This document shows positions 53,101 through 61,370 of a DNA stretch of 64,000 bases, piece by piece. The notes beneath the pieces are model-generated. The model ran no database searches. It worked only from the letters and a program-made list of their open reading frames with translations, and was not told the DNA's origin. Numbering within the stretch: position 1 is the first letter of the stretch; each line of letters begins with the position of its first letter. The DNA is from Paenibacillus sp. J45TS6 (GTDB taxonomy: Bacteria; Bacillota; Bacilli; Paenibacillales; Paenibacillaceae): the NCBI RefSeq assembly GCF_018403285.1, contig NZ_BOSJ01000003.1:372001-436000 (forward strand), read 5' to 3'. The position numbers and the translations under genes are program-made.

Positions 53101-54585
53101 AGAACGACCGCAGGGCATGCATCGGAAGATAATTTCACTTCGCAGACAAAAATTGTTCCAGGAGGGTATGTTGTCGAAGCAGCAATATCACTGGATATGA
53201 TTAAAGTGAATCCGAATACGGTAATCGGTTTTGATCTACAGGTAAATGACGATCAGGACGGGGGTTCTCGGGATAGTGTATTCATATGGAATGATCCTAC
53301 GGGTTTATCTTATACGAATACATCGAGGTTCGGTGTTCTTCAGTTCAAGGAGAAAGAGACTGTTCCAAGTCCAACACCAAATCCAACACCAACACCAAAT
53401 CCGTCTCCAAGTCCGTCACCAAACACCAATCAAAATACAAATGAGTCAACTTCAATACAGGTGAGCAAGGATGTGAATGGTCATGCTATCGCAAAAGTGA
53501 GCAATGCAGCTTTCACTGAAGCGTTGAAGAAAGTAAAAGCAGGCCGAATCTTGTTTGATATTCCGTTACCAAGCGGTACAACAAAGGTGAATGTGAAGCT
53601 GCCAGTAGACCAAATTAAGACAGCTAAGGCATCAGGTGTCAAGGAATTAGAAATCAATGCGGGTCTAGCTAAGTTAGTTGTGCCTAGCATTTTAATTCCT
53701 GATTCGACGGATACGGCCGATGCAGAATTCAGCATCGAAAAAGTGGATAACAATTCATTAACGGATGCAGTTCGCAGCAAAGTCGGAAACAACCCTGTGT
53801 TCGACTTCCAATTAACCATTGGCGGAAAGCAAATCAGTAATGCAGGCAAAAACCAAAAGATTCAAATTGCGATTCCTTATGCGTCAAAAGAAAACGAGAA
53901 AAAGGAACAAGTTGTCGTGTACTCCATAAACGGCAACGACAGCTTCCAGATTATTAACAACGGACACTATAACCCGGCTACCTCTATGGTAGAGTTTCGT
54001 GTTAATGACTTCAGTAAATTCACAATGGGACATGTAGATGTGAACTTCACTGATTTGAATCAAACGGAGTGGGCGAAAGAGAGCATTTCTGCGTTAGCAG
54101 CTCGTAATATCGTTCAAGGTGCAACGGATCAATCGTTTTTACCTCGAAAAGAAGTAACACGTGCTGAATTCGTACAAATGCTGATCAGTACACTTAACCT
54201 GGAAGCTGCGAATACAGGAGTGAACTTCAGTGACGTAGAGAAGGGGCAATGGTATTCTGAAGCGATTACAGCGGCATATCAAGCAGGAATCGTTCAGGGT
54301 AAGAAGAATGGAACCTTTGGCGTCCATGATAAAATCACTCGTGAAGAAATGGCAGTTATGACGCTTAGAGCATTAAAAGCGACTGAATTCACGGGGAACA
54401 CGAATAACCCAGAATCAACTTTTGCAGATCATTCAGCAATTTCGGATTATGCAAAAGAAGCGGTAGCAGCTTTGAAGCAAGCAGGGATCATCAGCGGTAT
54501 GCCAAGTGGCAAATTCCTGCCTAAGGCTACAGCTATCCGGGCAGAAGCAGCGGTGATTTTGCATCAATTACTAAGTTTGAACTAA
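50143..54585 (+). CDS. SLH-anchored modular GH10 endo-xylanase
   Basis: Secreted xylanase of about 1480 residues. ATG 50143 has GGGAGGG upstream and gives the signal peptide MRSKISSVLAFIMCITIMA...KADA; the TTG at 50098 lies in the cre-like site. Modules: two CBM22-like (about 32-190 and 205-360), GH10 catalytic (about 365-720; acid/base Glu506 in VVNEVIDEG, nucleophile Glu613 in QLTEVDVS), two CBM9-like (about 722-880 and 882-1070), a Pro/Thr/Ser linker (about 1073-1103), an uncharacterised beta-rich module shared with the PL11 enzyme at 15-20 kb, and three SLH domains (about 1301-1480). Likely displayed on the S-layer or wall. Confidence 0.93.
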   Translation: MRSKISSVLAFIMCITIMAPQGLWLPKADAASVGDTVVSSDFETGVDQWFKRGSETVTQSTYDAQSGNGSLLTTGRTATWNGPGMNVTEKLVKGATYEFSIYAKLKEAGSATIELTLNQSDLPKIDGKENPATYVKIDSNTVTEADWVHLEGQLQVDKRASGYQVYVQSTDNATVDYYIDTFSAKLVKLPEDSEPTLPGDGEIDQSGNIFDFEDGQGKWIRRFGDGQISVTDQANHTSGGSKSLLTTISQQDDGPILDVLEKMNPNDKYDLSAWVKMAPDSKPTTLRISVQSGENSFSNVSSTVLVTSGEWIQLKGTYTVPPAPEVLKVYVESAEQPAEARSFYLDDFQISLSAPASGPKPLPIQTDIDALKTVYEKYFDIGAAVEPPQLSGNIQQLLDFHYNSVVAENSMKPQSLSPSEGNWNFSSADKIAKYAMDNNLNLRLHTLAWHSQAAEWMFQDENKKPLEATPENKQLVLKRLTKYIQDVLRHYKEMGVTIHDIDVVNEVIDEGQPDGMRKSEWYRLTGTDFIKTAFIVAREELPTAKLYINDYNTHSPKKRDAMFDLVMKLKDEGVPIDGVGHQTHINISGPSIEQISDSIRKFGEAGFDNQLTEVDVSVYTNNTTSYDTIPENLLVSQGYRYKELFKELIRLDDLGRTDKNPEGWISNVTLWGIADDHTWLHNRPIDRQDAPFPFDKQHQIKYAYWGMVEAVNTTIPSKLPVSGKAATAAQGTPKAGDPQDIAWGTIPAMKTESLGTLEADVKLLWDALHLYVRVAVKDNTKDSTDKIELFTDEGGNNKRTFTRGDSSVTEIEGGYVLTTAIPLEGKLGDKVKFDVRVTDLGVNDGSEQGGNGMIVSWSDPRNAQEHDTQGYGVLTYIEATKIGTAIKGTPIIDGELDAVWAGAPVYKTDVKVEQTGSGAAKADFRTMWDDENLYVYAMVTDSVLSDAIKESAHEQDSIEIFVDQNNGKTTAYQDDDGQYRINFKNVRTTAGHASEDNFTSQTKIVPGGYVVEAAISLDMIKVNPNTVIGFDLQVNDDQDGGSRDSVFIWNDPTGLSYTNTSRFGVLQFKEKETVPSPTPNPTPTPNPSPSPSPNTNQNTNESTSIQVSKDVNGHAIAKVSNAAFTEALKKVKAGRILFDIPLPSGTTKVNVKLPVDQIKTAKASGVKELEINAGLAKLVVPSILIPDSTDTADAEFSIEKVDNNSLTDAVRSKVGNNPVFDFQLTIGGKQISNAGKNQKIQIAIPYASKENEKKEQVVVYSINGNDSFQIINNGHYNPATSMVEFRVNDFSKFTMGHVDVNFTDLNQTEWAKESISALAARNIVQGATDQSFLPRKEVTRAEFVQMLISTLNLEAANTGVNFSDVEKGQWYSEAITAAYQAGIVQGKKNGTFGVHDKITREEMAVMTLRALKATEFTGNTNNPESTFADHSAISDYAKEAVAALKQAGIISGMPSGKFLPKATAIRAEAAVILHQLLSLN

Positions 54586-54594
54586 TAAAATGTA

Positions 54595-54655
54595 AAAGGG
54601 ACGTTGTTAACTATTTAGCTGTAAGCTGAATAGTAAGCAGCGTCCTTCTTTTTAT
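54595..54655 (+). terminator. Long terminator hairpin after xylanase
   Basis: GGGACG..CTATTTAGC and GCTGAATAG..CGTCC arms around TGTAA with small internal loops, followed by CTTCTTTTT. Confidence 0.75.
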
Positions 54656-54812
54656 GCAGATCGCTTGCACCTAGAGCGTGAATTAAACTTTTGCAATCAT
54701 TCTAGTTCCATATTCTTATATACCGAATTTAAAATATTATATTTATAAAGTCATTTTCTCGATATAGTATAATGATATGTTCATATATAGGGATAAGGAG
54801 ACGTACATAACA

Positions 54813-56051
54813 GTGAAAAAAAGTACAGGGAAAATCAACAAAATTTATGCTATGCAGCTTGCTACCATATTTATCGGTTTTATCATTTTTGGTTTTTCAG
54901 AAAATATTAAAGGACCTGCGATTCCACGAATTCAATTCGATTTTATGTTAAATGAATCTCAGCTTGGCACCTTATTATCGCTTAATGCGTTAGGTTATTT
55001 GCTTGCTTGTTCTTTTACTGCTTACCTGACAAGAATATGGGGAATTAAACTGGTGACGGTTTTATCTTTTGCTTCCATGGCTCTCTCGGGTATATTCATT
55101 TTTTTCTCACAGCATTATGCCATGTTTTCAGCTTCTTATTTCTTAATGTATATCGGTAACGGGATGCTGGAGATCGGCTTAGCAATTCTGGGGGCTCGTA
55201 TTTTTGTTAAGAATACGGGAACGATGATGAACTTAACCCACGGCTTTTATGGTCTTAGTTCGACGGTAGCGCCACTTATTGCAACAGGTCTCATGCAGGT
55301 TACCATTAACGGCCACACACTGGACTGGCGTGGAATGTATCTTGTTATGTTATTATTATCCATTATTCCCATTGTTTTCGCGCTGCTCAGTTCTTTTCCT
55401 GGCGATGATATTTCAATTGAGGATCGTATTCCTCTTAAAACACTGATCAAAGATCCTGTTTTATGGCTCATGGTTCTTGTCCTATCCTTTGGTGTTGTTT
55501 CCGAATTGGCTGTAGGAGGCTGGCTCGTTAACTTCTTAGAGAAAGCTTACGACTGGGATACCGTTTCAGCTTCGGGAATGCTGTCCGCATTCTTCTTATG
55601 TTTTGCGCTAGCCAGATTATTGCTTGGACCGTTAACAGACAAAATTGGTTTTACTATATCCTTAATTATTTTTTCGGGTGCATCTGCTGTTTGTACATTT
55701 ATTGCCATTTTTGGTGGGGAAGAACTAGCCTTTTTCTTTGCCGCCGCTGGAATAGGTATTGCTATGATTTATCCTACAGTGATGGCTTTTATTGCTAGGA
55801 GATATCCTAATGGGAGTGACACGGCGATTACTTTTACGGTAACGCTTATGGGAGTCGGTAGTGTAATTGGTAATTATCTGATCGGGGCAGTGACTGAATT
55901 AACCAAAGGTATTTTCGGAGCAGACACTCACCTAGGACTATTTCGCGGACTCCAGGCCGGGTATGGATTTATCGGTTTATGTGCAGCTTTGTGTATGATT
56001 ACAGGAATTATCTTATATATTTATTTAGGTAAAAGGAAAGAGATCATTTGA
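54813..56051 (+). CDS. MFS transporter (sugar-type, FucP-like)
   Basis: About 412 residues, 12 membrane segments. ENIKGPAIPRIQFDF after helix I and GTMMNLTHGFYGLSSTVAPL recall the FucP/hexose group of the major facilitator superfamily. GTG 54813 is chosen because AAGGAG lies 12 nt upstream; an in-frame ATG at 54777 would make the ribosome site internal. It stands alone between terminators. Substrate unknown; carbohydrate is likely given the neighbours. Confidence 0.78.
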   Translation: MKKSTGKINKIYAMQLATIFIGFIIFGFSENIKGPAIPRIQFDFMLNESQLGTLLSLNALGYLLACSFTAYLTRIWGIKLVTVLSFASMALSGIFIFFSQHYAMFSASYFLMYIGNGMLEIGLAILGARIFVKNTGTMMNLTHGFYGLSSTVAPLIATGLMQVTINGHTLDWRGMYLVMLLLSIIPIVFALLSSFPGDDISIEDRIPLKTLIKDPVLWLMVLVLSFGVVSELAVGGWLVNFLEKAYDWDTVSASGMLSAFFLCFALARLLLGPLTDKIGFTISLIIFSGASAVCTFIAIFGGEELAFFFAAAGIGIAMIYPTVMAFIARRYPNGSDTAITFTVTLMGVGSVIGNYLIGAVTELTKGIFGADTHLGLFRGLQAGYGFIGLCAALCMITGIILYIYLGKRKEII

Positions 56052-56106
56052 GTTAATGATAGGTTCTACATACATCTATTCATAACGAAAGTTATCATGA
56101 AAAAAG

Positions 56107-56149
56107 AGCAACCTTAGTCTAGTTGAGTGACGAACTAAGGTTGCTTTTG
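56107..56149. terminator. Intrinsic terminator
   Basis: AGCAACCTTAG and CTAAGGTTGCT perfect 11-bp arms with A and T flanks, between the convergent MFS and P450 genes; usable in both directions. Confidence 0.85.
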
Positions 56150-56225
56150 ATGTTTTTTAGTAATGATCTGTTAACTTCAAAAATTGGCTACCTTATACAT
56201 AGAGAGAGTTACTCATCAGAGAGAT

Positions 56226-57455
56226 TTATTTATACACACGAACAGGCAGGGAGATTAAGGTTTGCCCTGTTGCTGCAGGCGTTAAATTTTGTTCAAGCTT
56301 AAAGTCTGATACGGGTTCGATTCGTGAAAATTTATCCATGAATAACCCGATCCCTATATTCGCTTCCATCCGTGCCAGAGGAGCACCCAAGCAAAAATGA
56401 GGTCCATTGCCGAAAGTTAAATGCTGTTTGTTGTTGGAACGGTGAATGTCTAAAGTAAACGGGTTGCTGAATACTTCTTCATCCATGTTCGCTGCGCTCA
56501 TCCAAGCAACGACGACATCACCTTTCTTTAAGGGAACGCCTAACAAGTCGTTATCCTGTTTGACAGTCCGGTCCATTTTCGCAATGTTAAACCGGAAACG
56601 GAGCATTTCTTCTACCGTGTTAGGCAGCAGTTCGCGGTTTAATCGGACCTCTTGGTATATTTGATCATTGTCATATAGAAAAGAGTAAAATGTGTTTGCT
56701 AATAAATGACTCGTTGTTTCGATGCCGGCACCGAGAATAAACATCGTCATTCTTACAATCTCGTCATCCGTTAGACGTTCCCCGTCTACTTCAGCCTGGA
56801 TCAGATCAGATATGATGTCGTCCGCTAGATTTGATCGTTTCTGTACAATATAAGGGAAGAGATAATTATAGTATTCCTTGGCAGCTTCACGTTTTAATTC
56901 ATTCACCTTTTCTGCATTCTCTTTTGGAATGGGAAGGAATAAATCGTATACCCAGTTTTGGAATAACTCACGGTCTTTGGAAGGGACACCTAGCAGGTCG
57001 GCAATCACTATGGTAGGAAGGGCGCTGGCAAAATCTTTAACAATATCAATGACTTCATTTTCTTCTATATCACTGAGAAGCCCATTCACAATTTCATGAA
57101 TCCGCGGCTCCCATAATTTTAAGCTGCGCGGGGTAAAAGCAGCAGAAAGTAAAGAACGGCTCTTTCTGTGTTCAGGAGGATCGGACATTAGATTCACTTT
57201 TCCCATATGTTTTCCTTCATCGTTATCTGCTCCAACGCTAATGGTTGTACGCGTTCTAACACTGGAGAAATGTTCATAATCACTAAGCACTTTTTTTACA
57301 TCTTTGTACCGATATACATTCCAGGTGTTCGTTGCTTCATTAAAGCTTACCGGTTCATTTTCTAGTTTGTTCCTATACCATTCGTATGGGTTAAATTCTT
57401 CACTAGGTGATTGAAATTGAGTGATTTCCTCTAAGGAGATGATTTCATTTTTCAT
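56226..57455 (-). CDS. Cytochrome P450 (CYP107/CYP109-like)
   Basis: 409 residues when started at ATG 57455, which has GAGGAGG 7 nt upstream; the longer frame from 57506 adds residues without a ribosome site. Motifs: I-helix AGIETTSHL, K-helix EMLR, and the heme loop FGNGPHFCLGAP with the axial Cys. A soluble bacterial monooxygenase needing separate redox partners, none of which is encoded nearby. Divergent from a PadR regulator with two palindromes between. Confidence 0.92.
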   Translation of the reverse strand: MKNEIISLEEITQFQSPSEEFNPYEWYRNKLENEPVSFNEATNTWNVYRYKDVKKVLSDYEHFSSVRTRTTISVGADNDEGKHMGKVNLMSDPPEHRKSRSLLSAAFTPRSLKLWEPRIHEIVNGLLSDIEENEVIDIVKDFASALPTIVIADLLGVPSKDRELFQNWVYDLFLPIPKENAEKVNELKREAAKEYYNYLFPYIVQKRSNLADDIISDLIQAEVDGERLTDDEIVRMTMFILGAGIETTSHLLANTFYSFLYDNDQIYQEVRLNRELLPNTVEEMLRFRFNIAKMDRTVKQDNDLLGVPLKKGDVVVAWMSAANMDEEVFSNPFTLDIHRSNNKQHLTFGNGPHFCLGAPLARMEANIGIGLFMDKFSRIEPVSDFKLEQNLTPAATGQTLISLPVRVYK

Positions 57456-57509
57456 GTCGTATCCTCCTCTGTTTTTTGAATTCGATGTTATGTTCCTTAC
57501 TGGCAAGTT

Positions 57510-57539
57510 ATGTTAAGTTAACATATGTTATTTTAACAT
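57510..57539. promoter_or_regulatory. Two abutting 15-bp palindromes (PadR-type operators)
   Basis: ATGTTAAGTTAACAT (57510-57524) and ATGTTATTTTAACAT (57525-57539) touch end to end. The ATGT...ACAT form is that of known PadR-family sites, and the padR gene lies next to them. Confidence 0.7.
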
Positions 57540-57693
57540 AAGAGAGTAAATTGGTGATACATCCCAACGACCCATGGCTTAAAGTCTAGTACCTATTAAA
57601 AATATGTCGAATTCTGATTGAATTAAGACTAGCGGTTGTTTCGATAACAAGGCATAATTCAGATACAACAGTAATTAATGAAAGGGAAGCGTT

Positions 57694-58206
57694 ATGTATA
57701 TCGAACTACTTATATTAATGCAGATTGAAGAATCCCCGAAATATGGATACGAGATCAAAAAAGAAATACAGAATGATTTAGGATACTTAACGGATGTCAA
57801 TCACAATATGCTATATCCGACGTTGCGGCGTTTTACAGAGCAAGGTTTTGTTACGAAGAAGATTAATGAACAAAATGGGAGACCCAATCAATATGTATAT
57901 GAAATTACGGATTCAGGTCGAAGCAAGATTACTGATTTAATAAATGCTTTTTCAGATAAAGAGTCAAAGCATCAAATTGAGTTTTTGATTCGGGTATCTC
58001 TTTTTCAGCGAATTTCGAAAGAAAACCAGCTTCGAATCTTGAATATGAGAAAAAAAGATTTGGAATTACTCGAAGCAGATCTTACAAAATGGCAAAAGAA
58101 ACATGTTCGTGATATGTACAGGTATGAAGTGTTACAACTATCCATCGCTCAGGTGAGAGGTGAGATGAACTGGATACAAGAGCTGATCCGTAAGGCGGGG
58201 GAGTAG
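57694..58206 (+). CDS. PadR-family transcriptional regulator
   Basis: 170 residues. The N-terminal winged helix has the family hallmark LLILMQIEESPKYGYEIKKEI and NMLYPTLRRFTEQGFVTKK; the C-terminal part is an antiparallel coiled coil used for dimerisation. AAGGGAAG precedes the ATG. It is divergent from the P450 gene and probably represses it through the palindromes at 57510-57539; the ligand is unknown. Confidence 0.9.
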   Translation: MYIELLILMQIEESPKYGYEIKKEIQNDLGYLTDVNHNMLYPTLRRFTEQGFVTKKINEQNGRPNQYVYEITDSGRSKITDLINAFSDKESKHQIEFLIRVSLFQRISKENQLRILNMRKKDLELLEADLTKWQKKHVRDMYRYEVLQLSIAQVRGEMNWIQELIRKAGE

Positions 58207-58339
58207 AAGGAGTCAACTTTTCTGTCCTCTTTTTATAATATGAATGAAAATAAAAGTCTTGACATTTACTCTGAGTGATACAGGTGCTTGACAGCCGTTT
58301 GTTATACTATAACTACTACCCATTCATAGGAGGCATCAC

Positions 58340-58945
58340 ATGTTTCAACATAGTAATCAACATTACGAAGAAGTTAATTTTAGTACTCAAGATCTGCGGT
58401 ATGGAGAACTCATCAGCTGTACATTTTATCGTTGTTCATTCATGAACGGTTCATTAGAAGAGATCACATCCAGCAACTGCCGATTTATGGAGTGTGATTT
58501 TCGTGGAGCATCTCTGAACGGTTCCATTCATAAAGAAAGTGCATTTGAGAATTGCAACTTTAAAGGAGCTAATCTTTATGTTTCGAAATTTGAACAATGT
58601 AAAATGACGGGCTCCGACTTTTCAGGTGCCGATATTGATGGCATCACGATCGTCGAAGGGGATTGGTCATATACAAATCTAAGACATTCCCGGCTTAATA
58701 AACAGGATCTGCGAGGAGTTAAGTTTTATGAAGCTGACTTGTCAGGTGCCAATCTGGAAAAAGCCGATTTAAGAAATAGTGATTTAACAATGGCCGTATT
58801 AGCGAAAGCAAATATGCAGGGGGCTGATCTAAGAGGAGCTGCGATGCAAGGCGTGGATTTCAAAACGCTGAGCATTGCAGGCGTGCGAATGGACACGGAT
58901 CAGGCGGTATTGTTTACACTTTCTCATGGAGCAAAGGTGGACTAA
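58340..58945 (+). CDS. Pentapeptide-repeat protein
   Basis: 201 residues with repeating A(D/N)LXX-type pentads over almost the whole length (for example FRGASLNGS, FKGANLYVS, FSGADIDGI, LSGANLEKADLRNSDL, MQGADLRGAAMQG). This folds as a right-handed quadrilateral beta helix. Some relatives mimic DNA and protect gyrase, but nothing here proves that role. AGGAGG 6 nt before the ATG. Confidence 0.85.
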   Translation: MFQHSNQHYEEVNFSTQDLRYGELISCTFYRCSFMNGSLEEITSSNCRFMECDFRGASLNGSIHKESAFENCNFKGANLYVSKFEQCKMTGSDFSGADIDGITIVEGDWSYTNLRHSRLNKQDLRGVKFYEADLSGANLEKADLRNSDLTMAVLAKANMQGADLRGAAMQGVDFKTLSIAGVRMDTDQAVLFTLSHGAKVD

Positions 58946-58972
58946 CGAGCGGAACTAGAGAAAACAAACGAT

Positions 58973-58998
58973 AACACCGGTATAATGCTGGTGTTTTT
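58973..58998 (+). terminator. Intrinsic terminator
   Basis: AACACCGG / CTGGTGTT stem with TATAATG loop region and five T, after the pentapeptide-repeat gene. Confidence 0.75.
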
Positions 58999-59048
58999 GT
59001 CTTTTTTAAATCTACTGTTTATTTTACGATAAAATAAGTAAGAACCGT

Positions 59049-59411
59049 TTACATAAGACGGTTCTCCAAAGATTCGATTGCAAGGAGTAGTGCAGTTAAG
59101 CGACGTTCATTTAATGTTTTTTGAGAACTGCCTTCTGTTGCTTTTGCTATTTGTTTTTCGATAGATGGAAGGATACCTTGCAGAACTTCTATAGAAGTCA
59201 ATATGATTTCTTCGCTATAGTTAAAATCCTCCCCATTCCAAGTCCCTTTTAAGCTCTCTAAACCAATTTTCACTGCGTTCAGTCTCTTTTTGACTAGAGT
59301 TGTGCTTGAACCTTTTTCTGTCATGGTTTTACAAGCATTAGTAAGTTTATTCATCGTTGACTCCAAGGATTTAATGGATAAATCCTGGATTTCTTGGCTA
59401 ACTGTATTCAT
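59049..59411 (-). CDS. Hypothetical helical protein
   Basis: About 120 residues, two similar helical halves: each contains a KKRLNAVKIGLESL or NERRLTALLLAIESL type segment, which suggests an internal duplication. No known family recognised. ATG 59411 is likely; the ribosome binding site (GGAAAG) is weak. Soluble, probably cytoplasmic. Confidence 0.6.
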   Translation of the reverse strand: MNTVSQEIQDLSIKSLESTMNKLTNACKTMTEKGSSTTLVKKRLNAVKIGLESLKGTWNGEDFNYSEEIILTSIEVLQGILPSIEKQIAKATEGSSQKTLNERRLTALLLAIESLENRLM

Positions 59412-59501
59412 ATACAAACCACACTTTCCGTTTTTTAATCATCCAACTTCCTTTACCCAGTTGCTAAACGCTTTGCTCTCACCTTGGCAATCTCCGAATA
59501 G

Positions 59502-60302
59502 TCATCCTTTATCTTTTCTAAACTTTGCTGGGCTTACCCCTATCATTCTACGAAACAGATTGGCAAAATGATTATAGTTATTAAATCCTACATCATGTGC
59601 TGCTTCGGTTGCCGTTCTCCCCATATGTTCCATATAGATGGCAGCCTGCTTGATTCTCATTCGATTCACATGTTCAATAATACTTTCACCCATTTCTTCT
59701 TTAAAAAGATGGGATAGTCTTGAAGAAGATAAGCCGGCCGCATCTGCTAAATCTTGAATTCGTATCTCGTTATTCATAGAGTGAGACAGGTTTTGCAAAG
59801 TAAGGATGATTCGCGGGTCGTGCTTTCTATGTAATTGCTGTGCGAGCAGCAGGATAATCTCCCGAATTGTATTTTCACATAAAGCATACCAATAATCCGA
59901 TCGCTCTCTTGCATGATAGAGGATATGTTCCAATCCATCGGTAACTCGCTCTTGTGTATATCCATCCGGGATAGGTACGATAAGAAACTCCTCTTGAGGC
60001 AAATAACTTATTTCCATGAGTTTATGAAAATGAACCCAGATAAAGTTCCAACGTCTGCCTTCCACTGTACCATACTCATGAGGAGTGTCGGCACGTAGTA
60101 GCCCAAGTTCTCCTGCACGGATATGTTTACACCCCTCGGGGGTTATGAAATAACCTTCACCTTCGAGTGTGTATACCATGAGCCAGTCTCCCATTCCCTT
60201 GGGGCGGCTGTGACTATATGTGTCGTCTTCGTTAAAATGTCCGCTCAGAATATCGCCATAACGCGTAGCTGTATAATTCGCAGTTTGATATTGAGGAGCC
60301 AT
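59502..60302 (-). CDS. AraC-family transcriptional regulator
   Basis: About 266 residues. N-terminal cupin-like sugar-binding half (AGELGLLRADTPHEYG) and C-terminal double HTH (IRIQDLADAAGLSSSRLSHLFKEEMG and AATEAAHDVGFNNYNHFANLFRRMIGVSPAKFR type signature). ATG 60302 has TTAGGAGG 7 nt upstream; the first ATG at 60341 has none. Divergent from the PhyH and GH105 genes, which it probably activates. Confidence 0.85.
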   Translation of the reverse strand: MAPQYQTANYTATRYGDILSGHFNEDDTYSHSRPKGMGDWLMVYTLEGEGYFITPEGCKHIRAGELGLLRADTPHEYGTVEGRRWNFIWVHFHKLMEISYLPQEEFLIVPIPDGYTQERVTDGLEHILYHARERSDYWYALCENTIREIILLLAQQLHRKHDPRIILTLQNLSHSMNNEIRIQDLADAAGLSSSRLSHLFKEEMGESIIEHVNRMRIKQAAIYMEHMGRTATEAAHDVGFNNYNHFANLFRRMIGVSPAKFRKDKG

Positions 60303-60436
60303 GTACTGTCCTCCTAATTCGAGATCGGTAGCAGAATCCATGCAGTTTACAGCAAGAATCCTACTTCTTATCTATTATGGATTCCTGTAAGCTGTTGTCA
60401 ACCGATGAGGTATGTTTAATAAGGAGATGAGTAATC

Positions 60437-61246
60437 GTGAACAAAGGGTTGAAAACGCTATCCCCTGATCAGTGGAACCTGTTTCAAAAGGAAGGATATA
60501 TCATCGTAAAAGGGCTGTTTAGTAAAGAAGATCTGTGCCGGATTGATCATACATTTGATGAGATTAGTAATTCATCTATTCCAGGATATTTCGAACCTGA
60601 TTTGGAGGCTGCTTCTGGCGATCCACTGAAACGTTACCCAAGGGTCATGCATCCGCACCGTTTCAATGAAACGGCCAAATCCTACATGCTGCATAAACCG
60701 GTACTGGATGTACTTGAAGATCTTTATGGTGAGGAAGCGTTAGCGGCACAAAGTATGTTTTATTATAAGCCACCCGGCTCCCGAGGTCAGGCACTGCATC
60801 AAGATAATTTTTATTTGCAAGTAGAGCCTGGCAACTGTATAGCGGCTTGGACTGCCATTGATCCTGCTACGCTTGAGAATGGTGGACTGCTTGTAGTCCC
60901 TCAAACTAGCGAGCATGACATCGTATGTCCGGAAGAGGCGGACTCCAAAGAGTCTTTTACGACGCACTATGTGAAACCGCCAAAGGATACAGCAGCCATA
61001 CCCGCAATTATGGATCGCGGAGATGTATTATTTTTTAATGGAAATCTCATTCACGGTTCGTACCGGAACAAAACAAAAGATCAATTCCGCCGCGCTTTTA
61101 TATGCCACTATGTGGGTGCATCTGCCACTCATATCAGTAATCATTATCGTCCTCTGTATCGCGCAGACGGTTCTGCCATTGATCTAGAGATAAATCCGGA
61201 TGGGGGCCCCTGCGGTATAGAGTTTGAAAATGTTTATCCTCATTAA
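60437..61246 (+). CDS. Phytanoyl-CoA dioxygenase (PhyH) family oxygenase
   Basis: 269 residues, Fe(II)/2-oxoglutarate-dependent cupin fold. The iron ligands are ALHQDNF (His, Asp) and NLIHGSYRNKTKDQFRRAF (distal His and the 2-oxoglutarate Arg). AAGGAG precedes the GTG start. Adjacent to an AraC regulator and an unsaturated-glucuronyl hydrolase, which suggests that the substrate may come from pectin breakdown; that is inference. Confidence 0.85.
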   Translation: MNKGLKTLSPDQWNLFQKEGYIIVKGLFSKEDLCRIDHTFDEISNSSIPGYFEPDLEAASGDPLKRYPRVMHPHRFNETAKSYMLHKPVLDVLEDLYGEEALAAQSMFYYKPPGSRGQALHQDNFYLQVEPGNCIAAWTAIDPATLENGGLLVVPQTSEHDIVCPEEADSKESFTTHYVKPPKDTAAIPAIMDRGDVLFFNGNLIHGSYRNKTKDQFRRAFICHYVGASATHISNHYRPLYRADGSAIDLEINPDGGPCGIEFENVYPH

Positions 61247-61298
61247 TCAAGCGCGCTTAAATGGGAATAAGACGGAAAACTATGTATCAATTACCAAT

Positions 61299-61312
61299 TG
61301 TAAACGCTATAA
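61299..61312. promoter_or_regulatory. cre-like site before the GH105 gene
   Basis: TGTAAACGCTATAA matches the CcpA consensus TGWAANCGNTNWCA except for A in place of C near the end. Confidence 0.55.
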
Positions 61313-61370
61313 TATGATCTATATGAATCGCCTATGATGAAAGACTAGACGAATAGGAGGTAAGAAAACT

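Noticed and set aside
53360-53450. CCAACACCAAAT-type repeats in the xylanase gene
   Set aside because: They encode a Pro/Thr/Ser linker between CBM9 and the next module.
58259-58313. Two TTGACA boxes before the pentapeptide-repeat gene as promoters
   Set aside because: Neither has a -10 box at an acceptable distance; the TATAAC candidate is only 14 nt from the second box.
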